Assembly (NCBI GenBank): GCA_046482825.1
Contig: JAWOEI010000065.1
Span: 1-23,969, forward strand
DNA from: M55B167 sp046482825
GTDB taxonomy: Bacteria; Verrucomicrobiota; Kiritimatiellia; RFP12; UBA1067
Direction: 5' to 3'
Length of the DNA: 23,969 nt
In this document: positions 7,992 through 16,746 of the stretch, one piece after another
Position numbering within the stretch: the stretch's first letter is position 1
Layout of the letters: every line of letters starts with the position of its first letter
Made by a program: the position numbers and the translations under genes
Notes under the pieces: generated by a model
Told to the model about the DNA's origin: nothing
Seen by the model: the letters and a program-made list of their open reading frames with translations, nothing else
The model's database searches: none

Positions 7992-9398
7992 ATGACAAAC
8001 AAAACAGGCACAGCAACTCAGATTCTCGGTCCCGTTGTGGACGTCAAATTCACCGATAAAGACCTGCCCGGCATCTACACGGCACTAACGATGACCAATC
8101 CTTCTATAGACGACAGAGAAAACAACCTGGTCCTTGAAGTGGTTCAGCATATCGGCGACAGAACCGTACGGACCATTGCGATGGATACAACTAACGGGCT
8201 TTATCGCGGCATGGATGTGGTTAATACCGACAACCCCATTGAGGTTCCGGTCGGGCCTGAAACCCTGGGAAGGGTTACCAACATTGTCGGCGAACCTATC
8301 GATAAACAGGGGCCGCTGAACACAAACATAAAATATCCCATTCACCGTCCGGCACCCGCCTTTGACAAGATAAGCACATCAGAAACAATGCTTGTAACCG
8401 GCATCAAAGTTATAGATCTTCTGGCTCCGTATATGGAGGGCGGCAAAATCGGTCTTTTCGGAGGAGCGGGTGTGGGAAAAACCGTTCTTATTATGGAGTT
8501 GATCAACAATATCGCAAAAGTTCATGGCGGCAATTCAGTTTTCTGCGGTGTAGGAGAAAGAACCCGCGAGGGAACACAGCTTTTCAGGGAGATGAAGGAA
8601 TCCGGTGTTCTTGAAAAGACCGCCCTCATATACGGCCAAATGAATGAGCCGCCGGGAGCACGTGCACGAGTTGCCCTTTCAGCATTGAGCGTTGCCGAAT
8701 ATTTCCGTGATGAAGAGCATAAAGATGTGCTTTTCTTTGTGGATAACATCTTTCGTTTCATACAGGCAGGCGCGGAGGTATCCGCTCTGCTCGGCCGGAT
8801 TCCCTCCGCAGTCGGGTATCAGCCGACACTCGCCACTGAACTGGGAGAACTGCAGGAAAGAATCACTTCAACAAATCAGGGATCTATAACATCTGTCCAG
8901 GCGGTTTACGTGCCTGCGGATGATTACACAGATCCGGCTCCGGCCGCAACTTTTGCCCATCTGGATGCCACCACCAATCTGAGTCGGTCCATTGTGGAGA
9001 TCGGTATTTACCCGGCAGTGGATCCCCTGGCGTCAACATCAAGTCTTCTTTCGCCGGAAACAGTGGGAAAAAAACACTATGCCACTGCCAGACGTGTACA
9101 GGAAATCCTGCAGATGTATAAAAATCTTCAGGATATTATCGCTATCATGGGAATGGATGAGCTGTCGGAAGAAGACCGTAAAACCGTTGAACGGGCACGT
9201 AAAATCCAGAAATTCCTCTCCCAGCCATTCTCTGTTGCAGAACACTTTACCGGAATGAAAGGTGTTTTTGTGCCGGTTGAAGACACTATACGTTCTTTTG
9301 ATGAAATTCTCAACGGACAACATGATGATCTCCCGGAACAGGCATTTTACATGGTCGGCACAGTGGAAGAAGCCCGGCAGAAAGCTAAAACAATTTAG
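7992..9398 (+). CDS. atpD: F1Fo ATP synthase subunit beta
   Basis: This 468-residue catalytic subunit makes or hydrolyses ATP. It shows the P-loop GGAGVGKT (157-164), the catalytic glutamate E189 in GVGERTREG, the Walker B region VLFFVDNIFRF (246-256), the conserved ALLGRIPSAVGYQPTLA block (265-281) and the DELSEED torque loop (389-395). Length and motif spacing are standard, so this half of the active site is intact; the arginine finger comes from alpha. The upstream 62 nt hold only a weak purine stretch (AAGAAAGAA) as ribosome site. Confidence 0.97.
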   Translation: MTNKTGTATQILGPVVDVKFTDKDLPGIYTALTMTNPSIDDRENNLVLEVVQHIGDRTVRTIAMDTTNGLYRGMDVVNTDNPIEVPVGPETLGRVTNIVGEPIDKQGPLNTNIKYPIHRPAPAFDKISTSETMLVTGIKVIDLLAPYMEGGKIGLFGGAGVGKTVLIMELINNIAKVHGGNSVFCGVGERTREGTQLFREMKESGVLEKTALIYGQMNEPPGARARVALSALSVAEYFRDEEHKDVLFFVDNIFRFIQAGAEVSALLGRIPSAVGYQPTLATELGELQERITSTNQGSITSVQAVYVPADDYTDPAPAATFAHLDATTNLSRSIVEIGIYPAVDPLASTSSLLSPETVGKKHYATARRVQEILQMYKNLQDIIAIMGMDELSEEDRKTVERARKIQKFLSQPFSVAEHFTGMKGVFVPVEDTIRSFDEILNGQHDDLPEQAFYMVGTVEEARQKAKTI

Positions 9399-9401
9399 GT
9401 C

Positions 9402-9665
9402 ATGAAATCATTTAAACTATCAGTTCGTACACCGGAAAAATCTCTCTTTGAGGGAGATGCCCTGTATTGCGGAATCACCACCGATATAGGCTCAATAGGT
9501 TTCAAAGCGATGCACGAGCCAATGATCGCGGTCCTGAAGAACAACTCTGAAGTAATCATAAAGGATGAAGTCGGCAACGGGAGAAGACTAAATGTGAAAG
9601 ACGGCATTCTGACCTTTAAGAACAACACCTGTTCCATTGCTGCTTCAAGAATGATCTCTCACTGA
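9402..9665 (+). CDS. atpC: F1Fo ATP synthase subunit epsilon, short form without C-terminal helices
   Basis: This 87-residue protein contains only the N-terminal beta-sandwich: FKLSVRTPEKSLFEGDAL, then GSIGFKAMHEPMIAVL, matching the usual GxhGhhxxHxPhhxxL signature. Typical epsilon subunits are about 130-140 residues and carry two C-terminal helices that can extend and inhibit ATP hydrolysis. Here the protein ends directly after the sandwich (CSIAASRMISH). Short forms are known in Chlorobi and Bacteroidetes. It starts 3 nt after the atpD stop and is the last gene of the operon. Loss of the inhibitory helices means hydrolysis control, if present, must come from elsewhere, for example the EIIA tail on alpha (inference). 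Confidence 0.92.
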   Translation: MKSFKLSVRTPEKSLFEGDALYCGITTDIGSIGFKAMHEPMIAVLKNNSEVIIKDEVGNGRRLNVKDGILTFKNNTCSIAASRMISH

Positions 9666-9667
9666 GT

Positions 9668-9832
9668 CACGGAGAACACAGAGAGCAGGGCGCATCTGCG
9701 AATCGGTGCACTGTAGCCGAAGTCCTTGACCTCGGAAGATGTATGATGCAAATTGCCGTAAATTTGACGATTTACACCAATTCGCAGTTGCGCCCCAGAG
9801 AGCAAAAGCTCTGAAAATTCTGTGTCTCTGTG
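9668..9832. repeat. MITE-like structured repeat, copy 1 (complete, nested inverted ends)
   Basis: The 223-nt gap after the atp operon is filled by an element with inner inverted ends of 21 bp (9688-9708 and 9775-9795, 2 mismatches when one is reversed). A looser outer pair lies at 9668-9683 and 9819-9832 (about 14-15 bp, one mismatch and one gap). Bases 9710-9795 match the reverse complement of 23627-23712 at 82 of 86 positions. Inside it, CCGAAGTC/GACCTCGG can form a hairpin around CTT with one mismatch, and AGAGC-AAAA-GCTCT forms another at 9799-9812. No open frame is evident. It is probably a non-autonomous dispersed element or REP-type structured repeat. It may help end the atp transcript, but has no U-run. 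Confidence 0.8.
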
Positions 9833-9888
9833 AATGATAAATGGTAAGCTGTTGCCAACTAACCCCTAACCCCTTAACTCCCTAAATC

Positions 9889-12800
9889 ATGAATCCGAAA
9901 AAGCTGACAAAAGCGATACTCATCAAATGGGGAGGTAGAGACATCTATCGTCAGGCTGAACTTCTAGTTGCTAAAGGCGGTGTAAAAAGAGCAGACATTA
10001 ACGGAGATGATATAAGCGGCATTATCGCCAGAGACACAGCCGTCGATCTGCACACAAGCCTCACGGTTCTCTCCGGAGGCCGGGTTGACAGTCACTGTCC
10101 CTGCTACACAAACCGTCATAACTTCCAGATCTGTCCACACATCGTCGCCCTGGGCATCACAATAATGATGCGTCATTCAGATCCTCTGCGCGAACAGAAA
10201 TATCAGGAAGAACAGCGCAGAATGCGCAGACTGGCAGCCATTGATCCGTCCGCCTATATTCAGCGTTCACCGAAAGGGCAGCCGGCCACCCTCGGCATTG
10301 CGCTATCGCCTGACTGGCTGAACGAATTCCAGAACGGCATTACTTCAGCCAGCCTGTTTTTCATTTCAGCAGACAGTATAGTTGAGCCGCATCGAATTCC
10401 GGCCAAAGTATCATTAGCGCTTTCACCCCGGGACGATGCAATACTCACTGTACTGGAAGACATCTGCGAAGGGCCGCCGCGCAATCCGGTTGATCTGACT
10501 CCCGCCGACTTTATCAACCTCATGGAAATCAGCGGGGGCACAAAAATCTCAGCCGGAGAAGGACAGGAGCTAAGCGTTGAAAAGGACTATGTGGTGACCC
10601 GCCTCAGAATAGGTCTGAACCATCAGAACGGAGAACTGCGGATTACGCCGCACTCCGTCATTCCCCGCTGCCGGAGTAATTCGCGTCCGATATATCTCGT
10701 TCACAACAAACGCGGAGTCATTTGCATTGACAACCGTATATGGCCGATGAAAAACGTTTTGCCTCTCCCCTATCACAGTATTTACCTGAAAGACGAAGTT
10801 ATACCGCGTTCACACGTGGCCAACTTTCTCAAACGCGACCTGCCGGTTCTGGAGAAGATGACATTTCTGGATATGGAGGTACAGCCGGATCTTTTTGATT
10901 TTTCGCCAGCTTCTCCCAGCTTTGAACTGCGGCTCACAGGAAACAAAGCTTCAATACGGGGCACTCTTACAGCTGTTTACGGAAAGCACTCGTTCTATGC
11001 AGGCAGACCTGACACAAAAGAGAGTTTTGCAACACCCGACCCCGATGACATTCTGCGGTACAAAACCCGCAACATTCCGGCTGAAAAAGACGGTGTCCGT
11101 ATGTTGCGTTCAATCGGCTTTTCCCGTCCGGAAAAAGAAATCCCGGATGAACCTTCCCTGACAATTGTCGGCACGCGACAGATCCTCAATTTCTTCGGGA
11201 GCGGTTTTTCGGCCCTTAACCGTGCAGGATGGAAAATATCATTCTCAAAAAAACTGGAAACGATATTCGACAGCCTTCCGGTTATCACACCTGTTGTCAG
11301 CATAAACCGGGAAAACAGCAGCTGGTTTGATGTAGGTTTTGAATTCGAGACATTTGACCAGCCCGATCTGCAGCCTGCTGAAATACAGAGAGCTATCAAC
11401 TGCGGCGACTCCTACATTGAAATCAAGGGGCAGCCCCATCTGCTGGACTCTCCGGCGGTAGAATTGATGCGTGAAGTTTTTAAAGAGTGCCGGAGCGAAT
11501 CCGGACAGAAGCCCGGTCATTTCCGCGTTCCCGAAGTTTATGCTCCTTACGTTCATTCATCACTGAAGGCTCTGGACGGTTTTGATGTTGAAGAGCCTGC
11601 TGACTGGCGCGAAGAGGCTGCCAGACGGAATCATTCAAAAGACGCCCGTTACAAACCTGTGCCTCTGGGATCTCTGGACAAAATTCTGCGTCCTTATCAG
11701 AAAGAGGGGGTATATTGGCTGCGCTTTATTGAAGAATCCGGTTTCAACGGACTGCTGGCAGATGAAATGGGGCTCGGCAAAACTTTACAGACTCTGACAT
11801 GGCTGTCGCTGGAACGTCTTTCTCCTGACGCACGCGGCAAACCGGCTCTGATCGTCTGCCCCACATCCCTGGTTGAAAACTGGAACCGGGAGGCGGAAAA
11901 ATTCGTTCCACATCTGAAACGGCTTATTATTTCCGGAGCCAACCGCCATAACAGATTCCAGGCATTTGAAAGTGCTGACATTGTAATCACTTCCTATGCC
12001 CTGCTACGACGCGATCTTGAAAAGTATTATCGCTCCGTTGAATTTTCCGCTGCAGTTCTGGACGAAGCCCAGCACATCAAAAACCGTTCAACTCAGAACG
12101 CCATAGCCGCAAAAAAAATCAATGCCTGCAACAAGCTGGTTCTGACAGGCACTCCGCTGGAAAACAGTGTGTCCGATATCTGGTCCATCATGGACTTTCT
12201 TATGCCGCGCTATCTCGGCATCTACGAGGAGTTCCGACTGAATTTTGAAACGCCTGTCTCAAACGGCGAAAGCGCTGGGCAGACAGCCCAGAAGAAACTG
12301 AAACGCATGCTTAACCCCTTCATTCTGCGCAGGCTTAAAACAGAAGTTGCGAAGGATCTTCCCGAGAAAATCGTCAAGGTGTCTTTCTGTCAGATGACCG
12401 TTGACCAACAGCGGGTTTACAATGATCTTCTCAGTACCTCACGCATGAAAATAAAGGATCTTGTAAAAACTAAAGGCTTTGAACGCTCGCGTTTTGCGAT
12501 ACTGGCAATGCTCATGAAACTGCGCCAGGCCAGCTGTCATCTCGATCTGCTGAAGGAACATCATAGCCCCGGAACATATAAAGCACCCTCCGCCAAACTG
12601 GACGCTTTTCTGGAAACATTGAATGAAGCCATTGACGGCGGACACCGCATGCTGGTTTTCAGTCAGTTTGTCAGCTTCCTGAAAATACTGCGTCAGGAAC
12701 TTGCCATACGACAAATCCCCTGCTGTTATCTGGACGGTTCCACAAAAAACCGTATTCAGGAATGCGCGCATTTTAATGAAAACAGCGACATACCGGTATT

Positions 12801-13101
12801 TCTTATCAGTCTCAAAGCCGGAGGCACAGGACTCAACCTGACCGGAGCAGATATGGTAATACACATGGATCCCTGGTGGAATCCGGCAGTGGAGGACCAG
12901 GCAACGGACAGGGCGCACCGCATCGGACAGAAACGCACAGTGTACAGCATAAAACTTATAGCCGAACACACTGTCGAAGAGAAAGTGCTGGAAATGCAAC
13001 GTAAAAAACAGGCACTGATCAATGCGACCATCAGCGCATCCAATGAAACGCTGATTCAGAAAATGACCTTTGAAGACATAAGTTCGATCATCGGATTATG
13101 A
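9889..13101 (+). CDS. SNF2/SWI2 family DEAD-like helicase with SWIM zinc finger
   Basis: This 1070-residue member of the bacterial Snf2 group uses ATP to translocate on or remodel DNA-protein complexes. Near the N-terminus C70-x-C72-x9-C82-x-H84 (HCPCY, then ICPHIVAL) is a SWIM zinc finger. The ATPase core begins about residue 600: LRPYQKEGVYWL (Q motif region), LADEMGLGKT (motif I, 623-632), DEAQ (motif II, 725-728), LTGTPLENS (motif III), a C-terminal helicase lobe with LVFSQFVSFLKIL, and QATDRAHRIGQ (motif VI, 1004-1014). The 500-residue middle is less conserved and not recognised. No good ribosome site precedes ATG 9889; the leader holds a C-rich CTAACCCC-type tract. It stands alone between the repeat and asnS. 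The exact cellular role (repair, transcription recycling) is not shown by the sequence. Confidence 0.92.
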   Translation: MNPKKLTKAILIKWGGRDIYRQAELLVAKGGVKRADINGDDISGIIARDTAVDLHTSLTVLSGGRVDSHCPCYTNRHNFQICPHIVALGITIMMRHSDPLREQKYQEEQRRMRRLAAIDPSAYIQRSPKGQPATLGIALSPDWLNEFQNGITSASLFFISADSIVEPHRIPAKVSLALSPRDDAILTVLEDICEGPPRNPVDLTPADFINLMEISGGTKISAGEGQELSVEKDYVVTRLRIGLNHQNGELRITPHSVIPRCRSNSRPIYLVHNKRGVICIDNRIWPMKNVLPLPYHSIYLKDEVIPRSHVANFLKRDLPVLEKMTFLDMEVQPDLFDFSPASPSFELRLTGNKASIRGTLTAVYGKHSFYAGRPDTKESFATPDPDDILRYKTRNIPAEKDGVRMLRSIGFSRPEKEIPDEPSLTIVGTRQILNFFGSGFSALNRAGWKISFSKKLETIFDSLPVITPVVSINRENSSWFDVGFEFETFDQPDLQPAEIQRAINCGDSYIEIKGQPHLLDSPAVELMREVFKECRSESGQKPGHFRVPEVYAPYVHSSLKALDGFDVEEPADWREEAARRNHSKDARYKPVPLGSLDKILRPYQKEGVYWLRFIEESGFNGLLADEMGLGKTLQTLTWLSLERLSPDARGKPALIVCPTSLVENWNREAEKFVPHLKRLIISGANRHNRFQAFESADIVITSYALLRRDLEKYYRSVEFSAAVLDEAQHIKNRSTQNAIAAKKINACNKLVLTGTPLENSVSDIWSIMDFLMPRYLGIYEEFRLNFETPVSNGESAGQTAQKKLKRMLNPFILRRLKTEVAKDLPEKIVKVSFCQMTVDQQRVYNDLLSTSRMKIKDLVKTKGFERSRFAILAMLMKLRQASCHLDLLKEHHSPGTYKAPSAKLDAFLETLNEAIDGGHRMLVFSQFVSFLKILRQELAIRQIPCCYLDGSTKNRIQECAHFNENSDIPVFLISLKAGGTGLNLTGADMVIHMDPWWNPAVEDQATDRAHRIGQKRTVYSIKLIAEHTVEEKVLEMQRKKQALINATISASNETLIQKMTFEDISSIIGL

Positions 13102-13176
13102 GTCACATCGCTGTACAGATTACGGTTAACCAACTGATTGATGAGCTTTGAATATTTTTGATAGACTTTCCTCACT

Positions 13177-14565
13177 ATGAAACGTACTCGAATAAAAGAT
13201 TTACTTAGCTCGGAAAAAAGCGGCATTGATATTATTACAGCGGGCTGGGTAAGAACCAGACGGAATTCCAAAGGGGGATTTTCCTTTATTGAGCTTAATG
13301 ACGGCTCCTGTTTTGAAAACATCCAGATAATTGCATTCAGTGATCTTTCCAACTACGAAGATGAAATCTGCCGTTTACATCCCGGAGCTTCTATCTCTGT
13401 TGAGGGAGAACTTGTTGAATCAGAGGGCCGGGGACAGACACTGGAGGTTAAAGCCAGCTCAATAAAGATTCTGGGATACGCCGATCCTCTGGCATACCCG
13501 CTGGGCAAACAGCGTATCAGTTTTGAACTTCTGCGGGATATACCGCATCTGAGGGCACGCACCAACAGTTTCGGAGCGGTGGCCCGTATTCGTAATATAC
13601 TGGCTTATGAAATTCACCGTTTTTTCCAGGAGCGCGAATTTCTGTATGTTCATACCCCCATTATCACGGGTAAAGACTGCGAAGGAGCTGGCGCAATGTT
13701 TCAGGTCACAACATTGGATCCGCCGGCAATGAAACAGAGTAAACCGGATGAATCCTGCTATTCAGAAGATTTTTTCGGCAGACGCGCCTCCCTGACAGTC
13801 AGCGGTCAGCTGGAGGGGGAAACCTACGCCTGCGCCCTGGGCGACATCTATACATTCGGGCCAACCTTCCGGGCGGAAAATTCCAATACCCGCAGACATC
13901 TTTCCGAGTTCTGGATGGTTGAACCGGAGATGGCCTTTGCGGATCTGAATGATGATGCGGATCTTGCCGCGGATTTTCTGAAATATCTGTCCAATGCAGT
14001 TCTGACAAAATCTGAAAGCGACCTGCAGTTTTTTGACAGACGTATTAAGCCGGGGCTGATACAGCGACTCGAACACCTCGCGGAAAGCGATTTTGTGCGC
14101 ATCAGTTACAGCGATGCCATAAATATACTGGAGAAGGCGGAACATACCTTTGAATATTCACCATACTGGGGCATGGACATGCAGTCCGAACATGAAAGAT
14201 ATCTTGCGGAACAGGTATTCAAAGGTCCGGTTATCGTGACCGACTATCCCAAAGAGATCAAAGCCTTTTACATGCGCCTGAACGATGACGAAAGGACGGT
14301 GGCAGCCATGGATGTACTGCTGCCGAATGTCGGTGAAATAATAGGAGGAAGCCAGAGGGAGGAGCGTCTGGAACAACTGCTTCCCGCCATGCAGGACAGA
14401 GGGCTTAATCCTGACAATTATCCTGAGTATCTCGATCTCAGGCGTTACGGCAGTGTTCCGCATGCCGGTTTCGGACTCGGCTTTGAACGTCTTGTGCAGT
14501 TCTGCACCGGCATGCACAATATACGTGATGTCATTCCGTATCCACGTGCACCGAAACGTTTATAG
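13177..14565 (+). CDS. asnS: Asparaginyl-tRNA synthetase
   Basis: This 462-residue class IIb aminoacyl-tRNA synthetase charges tRNA-Asn in the cytoplasm. The N-terminal OB-fold anticodon-binding domain starts VRTRRNSKGGFSFIELNDGS. The catalytic core has motif 2 (TFRAENSNTRRHLSEFWM, about 230-247, followed by EPEMAF) and motif 3 (GFGLGFERLV, 431-440). The ENSNT and HLSEFWM forms separate AsnRS from AspRS and LysRS. Length is like E. coli AsnS (466). Presence of asnS indicates direct charging of asparagine, so the amidotransferase route is not required for this tRNA. ATG 13177 has no evident Shine-Dalgarno, as for the helicase gene 75 nt upstream. Confidence 0.96.
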   Translation: MKRTRIKDLLSSEKSGIDIITAGWVRTRRNSKGGFSFIELNDGSCFENIQIIAFSDLSNYEDEICRLHPGASISVEGELVESEGRGQTLEVKASSIKILGYADPLAYPLGKQRISFELLRDIPHLRARTNSFGAVARIRNILAYEIHRFFQEREFLYVHTPIITGKDCEGAGAMFQVTTLDPPAMKQSKPDESCYSEDFFGRRASLTVSGQLEGETYACALGDIYTFGPTFRAENSNTRRHLSEFWMVEPEMAFADLNDDADLAADFLKYLSNAVLTKSESDLQFFDRRIKPGLIQRLEHLAESDFVRISYSDAINILEKAEHTFEYSPYWGMDMQSEHERYLAEQVFKGPVIVTDYPKEIKAFYMRLNDDERTVAAMDVLLPNVGEIIGGSQREERLEQLLPAMQDRGLNPDNYPEYLDLRRYGSVPHAGFGLGFERLVQFCTGMHNIRDVIPYPRAPKRL

Positions 14566-14726
14566 CCCCGTCTGCACCAAAAGGCGAAACTGCATATTCA
14601 TTACATTTGTCCACATTTTTACATATTTTTCAAGAGACATGCATTCTGCATGGTCAAGAAAATACAATTGCAATATATTGAACGTAAATAAACAAAACAA
14701 ATGGCAAGATAGAAACGTTGTGTAGA

Positions 14727-14740
14727 AAATGTACACATTT
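14727..14740. promoter_or_regulatory. Operator-like dyad upstream of the beta-strand-repeat gene
   Basis: AAATGT and ACATTT, separated by AC, form a short inverted repeat 8 nt before the presumed ATG at 14748. A related GTGTACA string lies at 18319-18325 in the leader of the PAS-AraC gene. Such a position would suit a repressor or activator site, or simply block the ribosome site. The dyad is seen; binding is speculative. Confidence 0.25.
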
Positions 14741-14747
14741 CGGATGT

Positions 14748-16652
14748 ATGAAAACATAAGTTTTTATCTTTACGACAGGTCTGTTTCTGGCAGTATCAAC
14801 CGTCAATGCGGAATCACTGATCTATACAGGCGCGGAGGACGGCCAATGGGGCAGCGGCCTCAACTGGACAAACAGCGCGGGTACCGCAACAGCCTTCAAC
14901 TGGAACGATGATGTTCTTTTTGACGACAGTTCGGCAGTCAGGACGGTGCTGATTTCCGGAAAGTTTGACGCCGGCAATATTGTATTTGACCATGACGGGG
15001 ATTATTTGATTGAAAACGGAGGTACTTATGTGGATTACATAAAAGCCGCAACGTCTTTCATCAAAAGAGGTAGCGGAACTTTGACAATGCAGGCCTTAAA
15101 CGGAAACAAAATCGACTGCGACCTGGTGATTGAAGCAGGAGACTACGTCGTTCCGAATCCCAACAACTTCTATTCAATGGGCAACTACAAAGCTTCACGT
15201 CAGGTGATCGTGCAGAATGGCGCAAGTCTGGTTATCAAGGAACGAAACGCAATGGGCGGAGCCACCGATCCGCAACTCGTTGAAATGGTTGTTCAGACCA
15301 ACGGTCTGCTCTCCCTTGAAAAGGGATGTCAGACCATTCACACGCTCACGCTCGACGGCGGCACACTGGATTACGGTGCGGGATACAACTCCACGTGGGG
15401 TGTGCTCTTTGTAAAAAACCGTTTTTCCTTCGACGGTCCGGCACCCTATACACTGGCTCCCAGCGAACAAAACTACTGCTTTTTCCAGTTCGGCCGTGAA
15501 CCTGCTCTGACCGAAATCCGCGTGGCTGATATTACAAACGATGCGGATGCTGATGTAAGCATAACACTTCCGATTAAGAATGATGGATCAGGTTCCGGAA
15601 GCGGATTCATCAAAACCGGCCCGGGAACACTCGCACTGGGATCAACAGACTCGACATTTGACGGTGACCTAGAAATACGCGAAGGTGTTGTGGCCTGTCT
15701 GAATCCGGACTTTCAGGATCGCACATCCTCCATCCTCGGCAATATGAAGGTTGATCGTCAGATCCTCGTCAGTACAAACGCCACCCTGCATCTGCTTGAG
15801 CGCAATTCCCTGGGCGTAGGGCTTGTGACTAACACACACGTGGCTGAAATCCATGTCGATCACGGAACACTGAAACTCGGTACGCCGGAAACAATAAAAG
15901 GTATAAACACAATCGGCGCACTAACTCTGGATGACGGCACGCTTGATTATACTGAAATGTATCACAACCCATACGGTTTTCTGAAGATCTGCCGCTACTG
16001 GCGTCTGCTCGGAACGACACCCTATGTGTTTGAAAAAACGCATGCAAACGGCTGTCTGATGCTTCTGAACCCGGATCCGCTTTTCCGCTTCGAGGTAGCC
16101 GACATCACAGGTGATGCCGAAGCCGATGCGACCTTCCATTTCCCCTTCAAACAGTGGACGGGAACAGAACCGGGATTTGTCAAGGATGGCGCGGGAACTA
16201 TGCGTCTGACTGCCGCAAACAGCTATTCCGGAACCACCTTTGTTTCAAACGGCACGCTGCGGGTGGATGGAAGCATTGCCGCCTCCGACAGGGTTCAGGT
16301 GCTGGAAAACGCCTTTCTATCCGGAACGGGCACAGTCAGTTCCGTCACTATCGAAAGTGACGGCGGTCTGAAAGCTGTGGCTGCAGGAACGGACACACTT
16401 CAGATCACGGGAAGCCTGACTATTGAAGGAGAAGGAACCGTGCATCTGCATAATCCCGGCGGTCTGTCCGAATCCGCAGTTGATACTGTCATCGCGGATG
16501 TATCAGGCAGTATCGCTGGAGATCAACATCTTGAAAACTGGACAGTGGAGATCGAAGGGCTCGCTCAGACATCCTCATATCGGGTAAAGCGCATCGGTTC
16601 CACTCTTGTTGCAAGTTATGCTCCATCCGGCACGCTGATTTTGTTACAATAA
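14748..16652 (+). CDS. Exported autotransporter-type beta-strand-repeat protein, in-frame TAA at codon 4
   Basis: From ATG 14748 the frame reads M-K-T-stop-VFIFTTGLFLAVSTVNA-ES and then stays open to 16652. Apart from the TAA at 14757-14759 this is a textbook signal peptide and a mature protein of about 610 residues. No ATG, GTG or TTG occurs in frame after the TAA until GTG 14946, which would lose the signal peptide and about 45 mature residues. The mature part has repeated modules starting FIKRGSGTLTM (about nt 15058), FIKTGPGTLAL (about 15605) and FVKDGAGTMRL (about 16175). Each opens a PATR-type beta-helix rung (GTLxLxxxxxxSGTTxVxxGTL); the first two extend about 180-190 residues and look like an internal duplication. 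No C-terminal beta-barrel is visible. Such proteins are abundant in PVC bacteria and probably line the cell surface. It is either a recent nonsense pseudogene or has an unrecognised start. Confidence 0.75.
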
Positions 16653-16691
16653 GTCTGAAGAAAAATAATCCATTAACGATTATGACCTTGA

Positions 16692-16717
16692 CGGCAGTTC
16701 CGCACACGGGACTGCCG
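16692..16717 (+). terminator. Strong hairpin downstream of the beta-strand-repeat gene
   Basis: CGGCAGTTCC (16692-16701) pairs with GGGACTGCCG (16708-16717) over 10 bp (one G-T) around a 6-nt loop, 39 nt after the stop at 16652. It is followed by GTTGATATTTC, a weak T-rich tail and not a clean U-run, so it is a likely but imperfect intrinsic terminator. The next gene starts 29 nt downstream. Confidence 0.5.
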
Positions 16718-16746
16718 GTTGATATTTCAGCACTTGATTGGAGAAT

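Noticed and set aside
9860..9886. G-quadruplex on the minus strand
   Set aside because: Only three runs of three or more G are present, so a standard intramolecular quadruplex cannot form.
12439..12999. 186-codon minus-strand open frame inside the helicase gene
   Set aside because: It is the shadow of conserved helicase motifs IV-VI on the other strand, with no start signal.
14729..14911. Alternative plus-strand frame starting ATG 14729
   Set aside because: It overlaps the signal peptide of the beta-strand-repeat gene in another frame and ends quickly; the interrupted signal-peptide frame is the better explanation.
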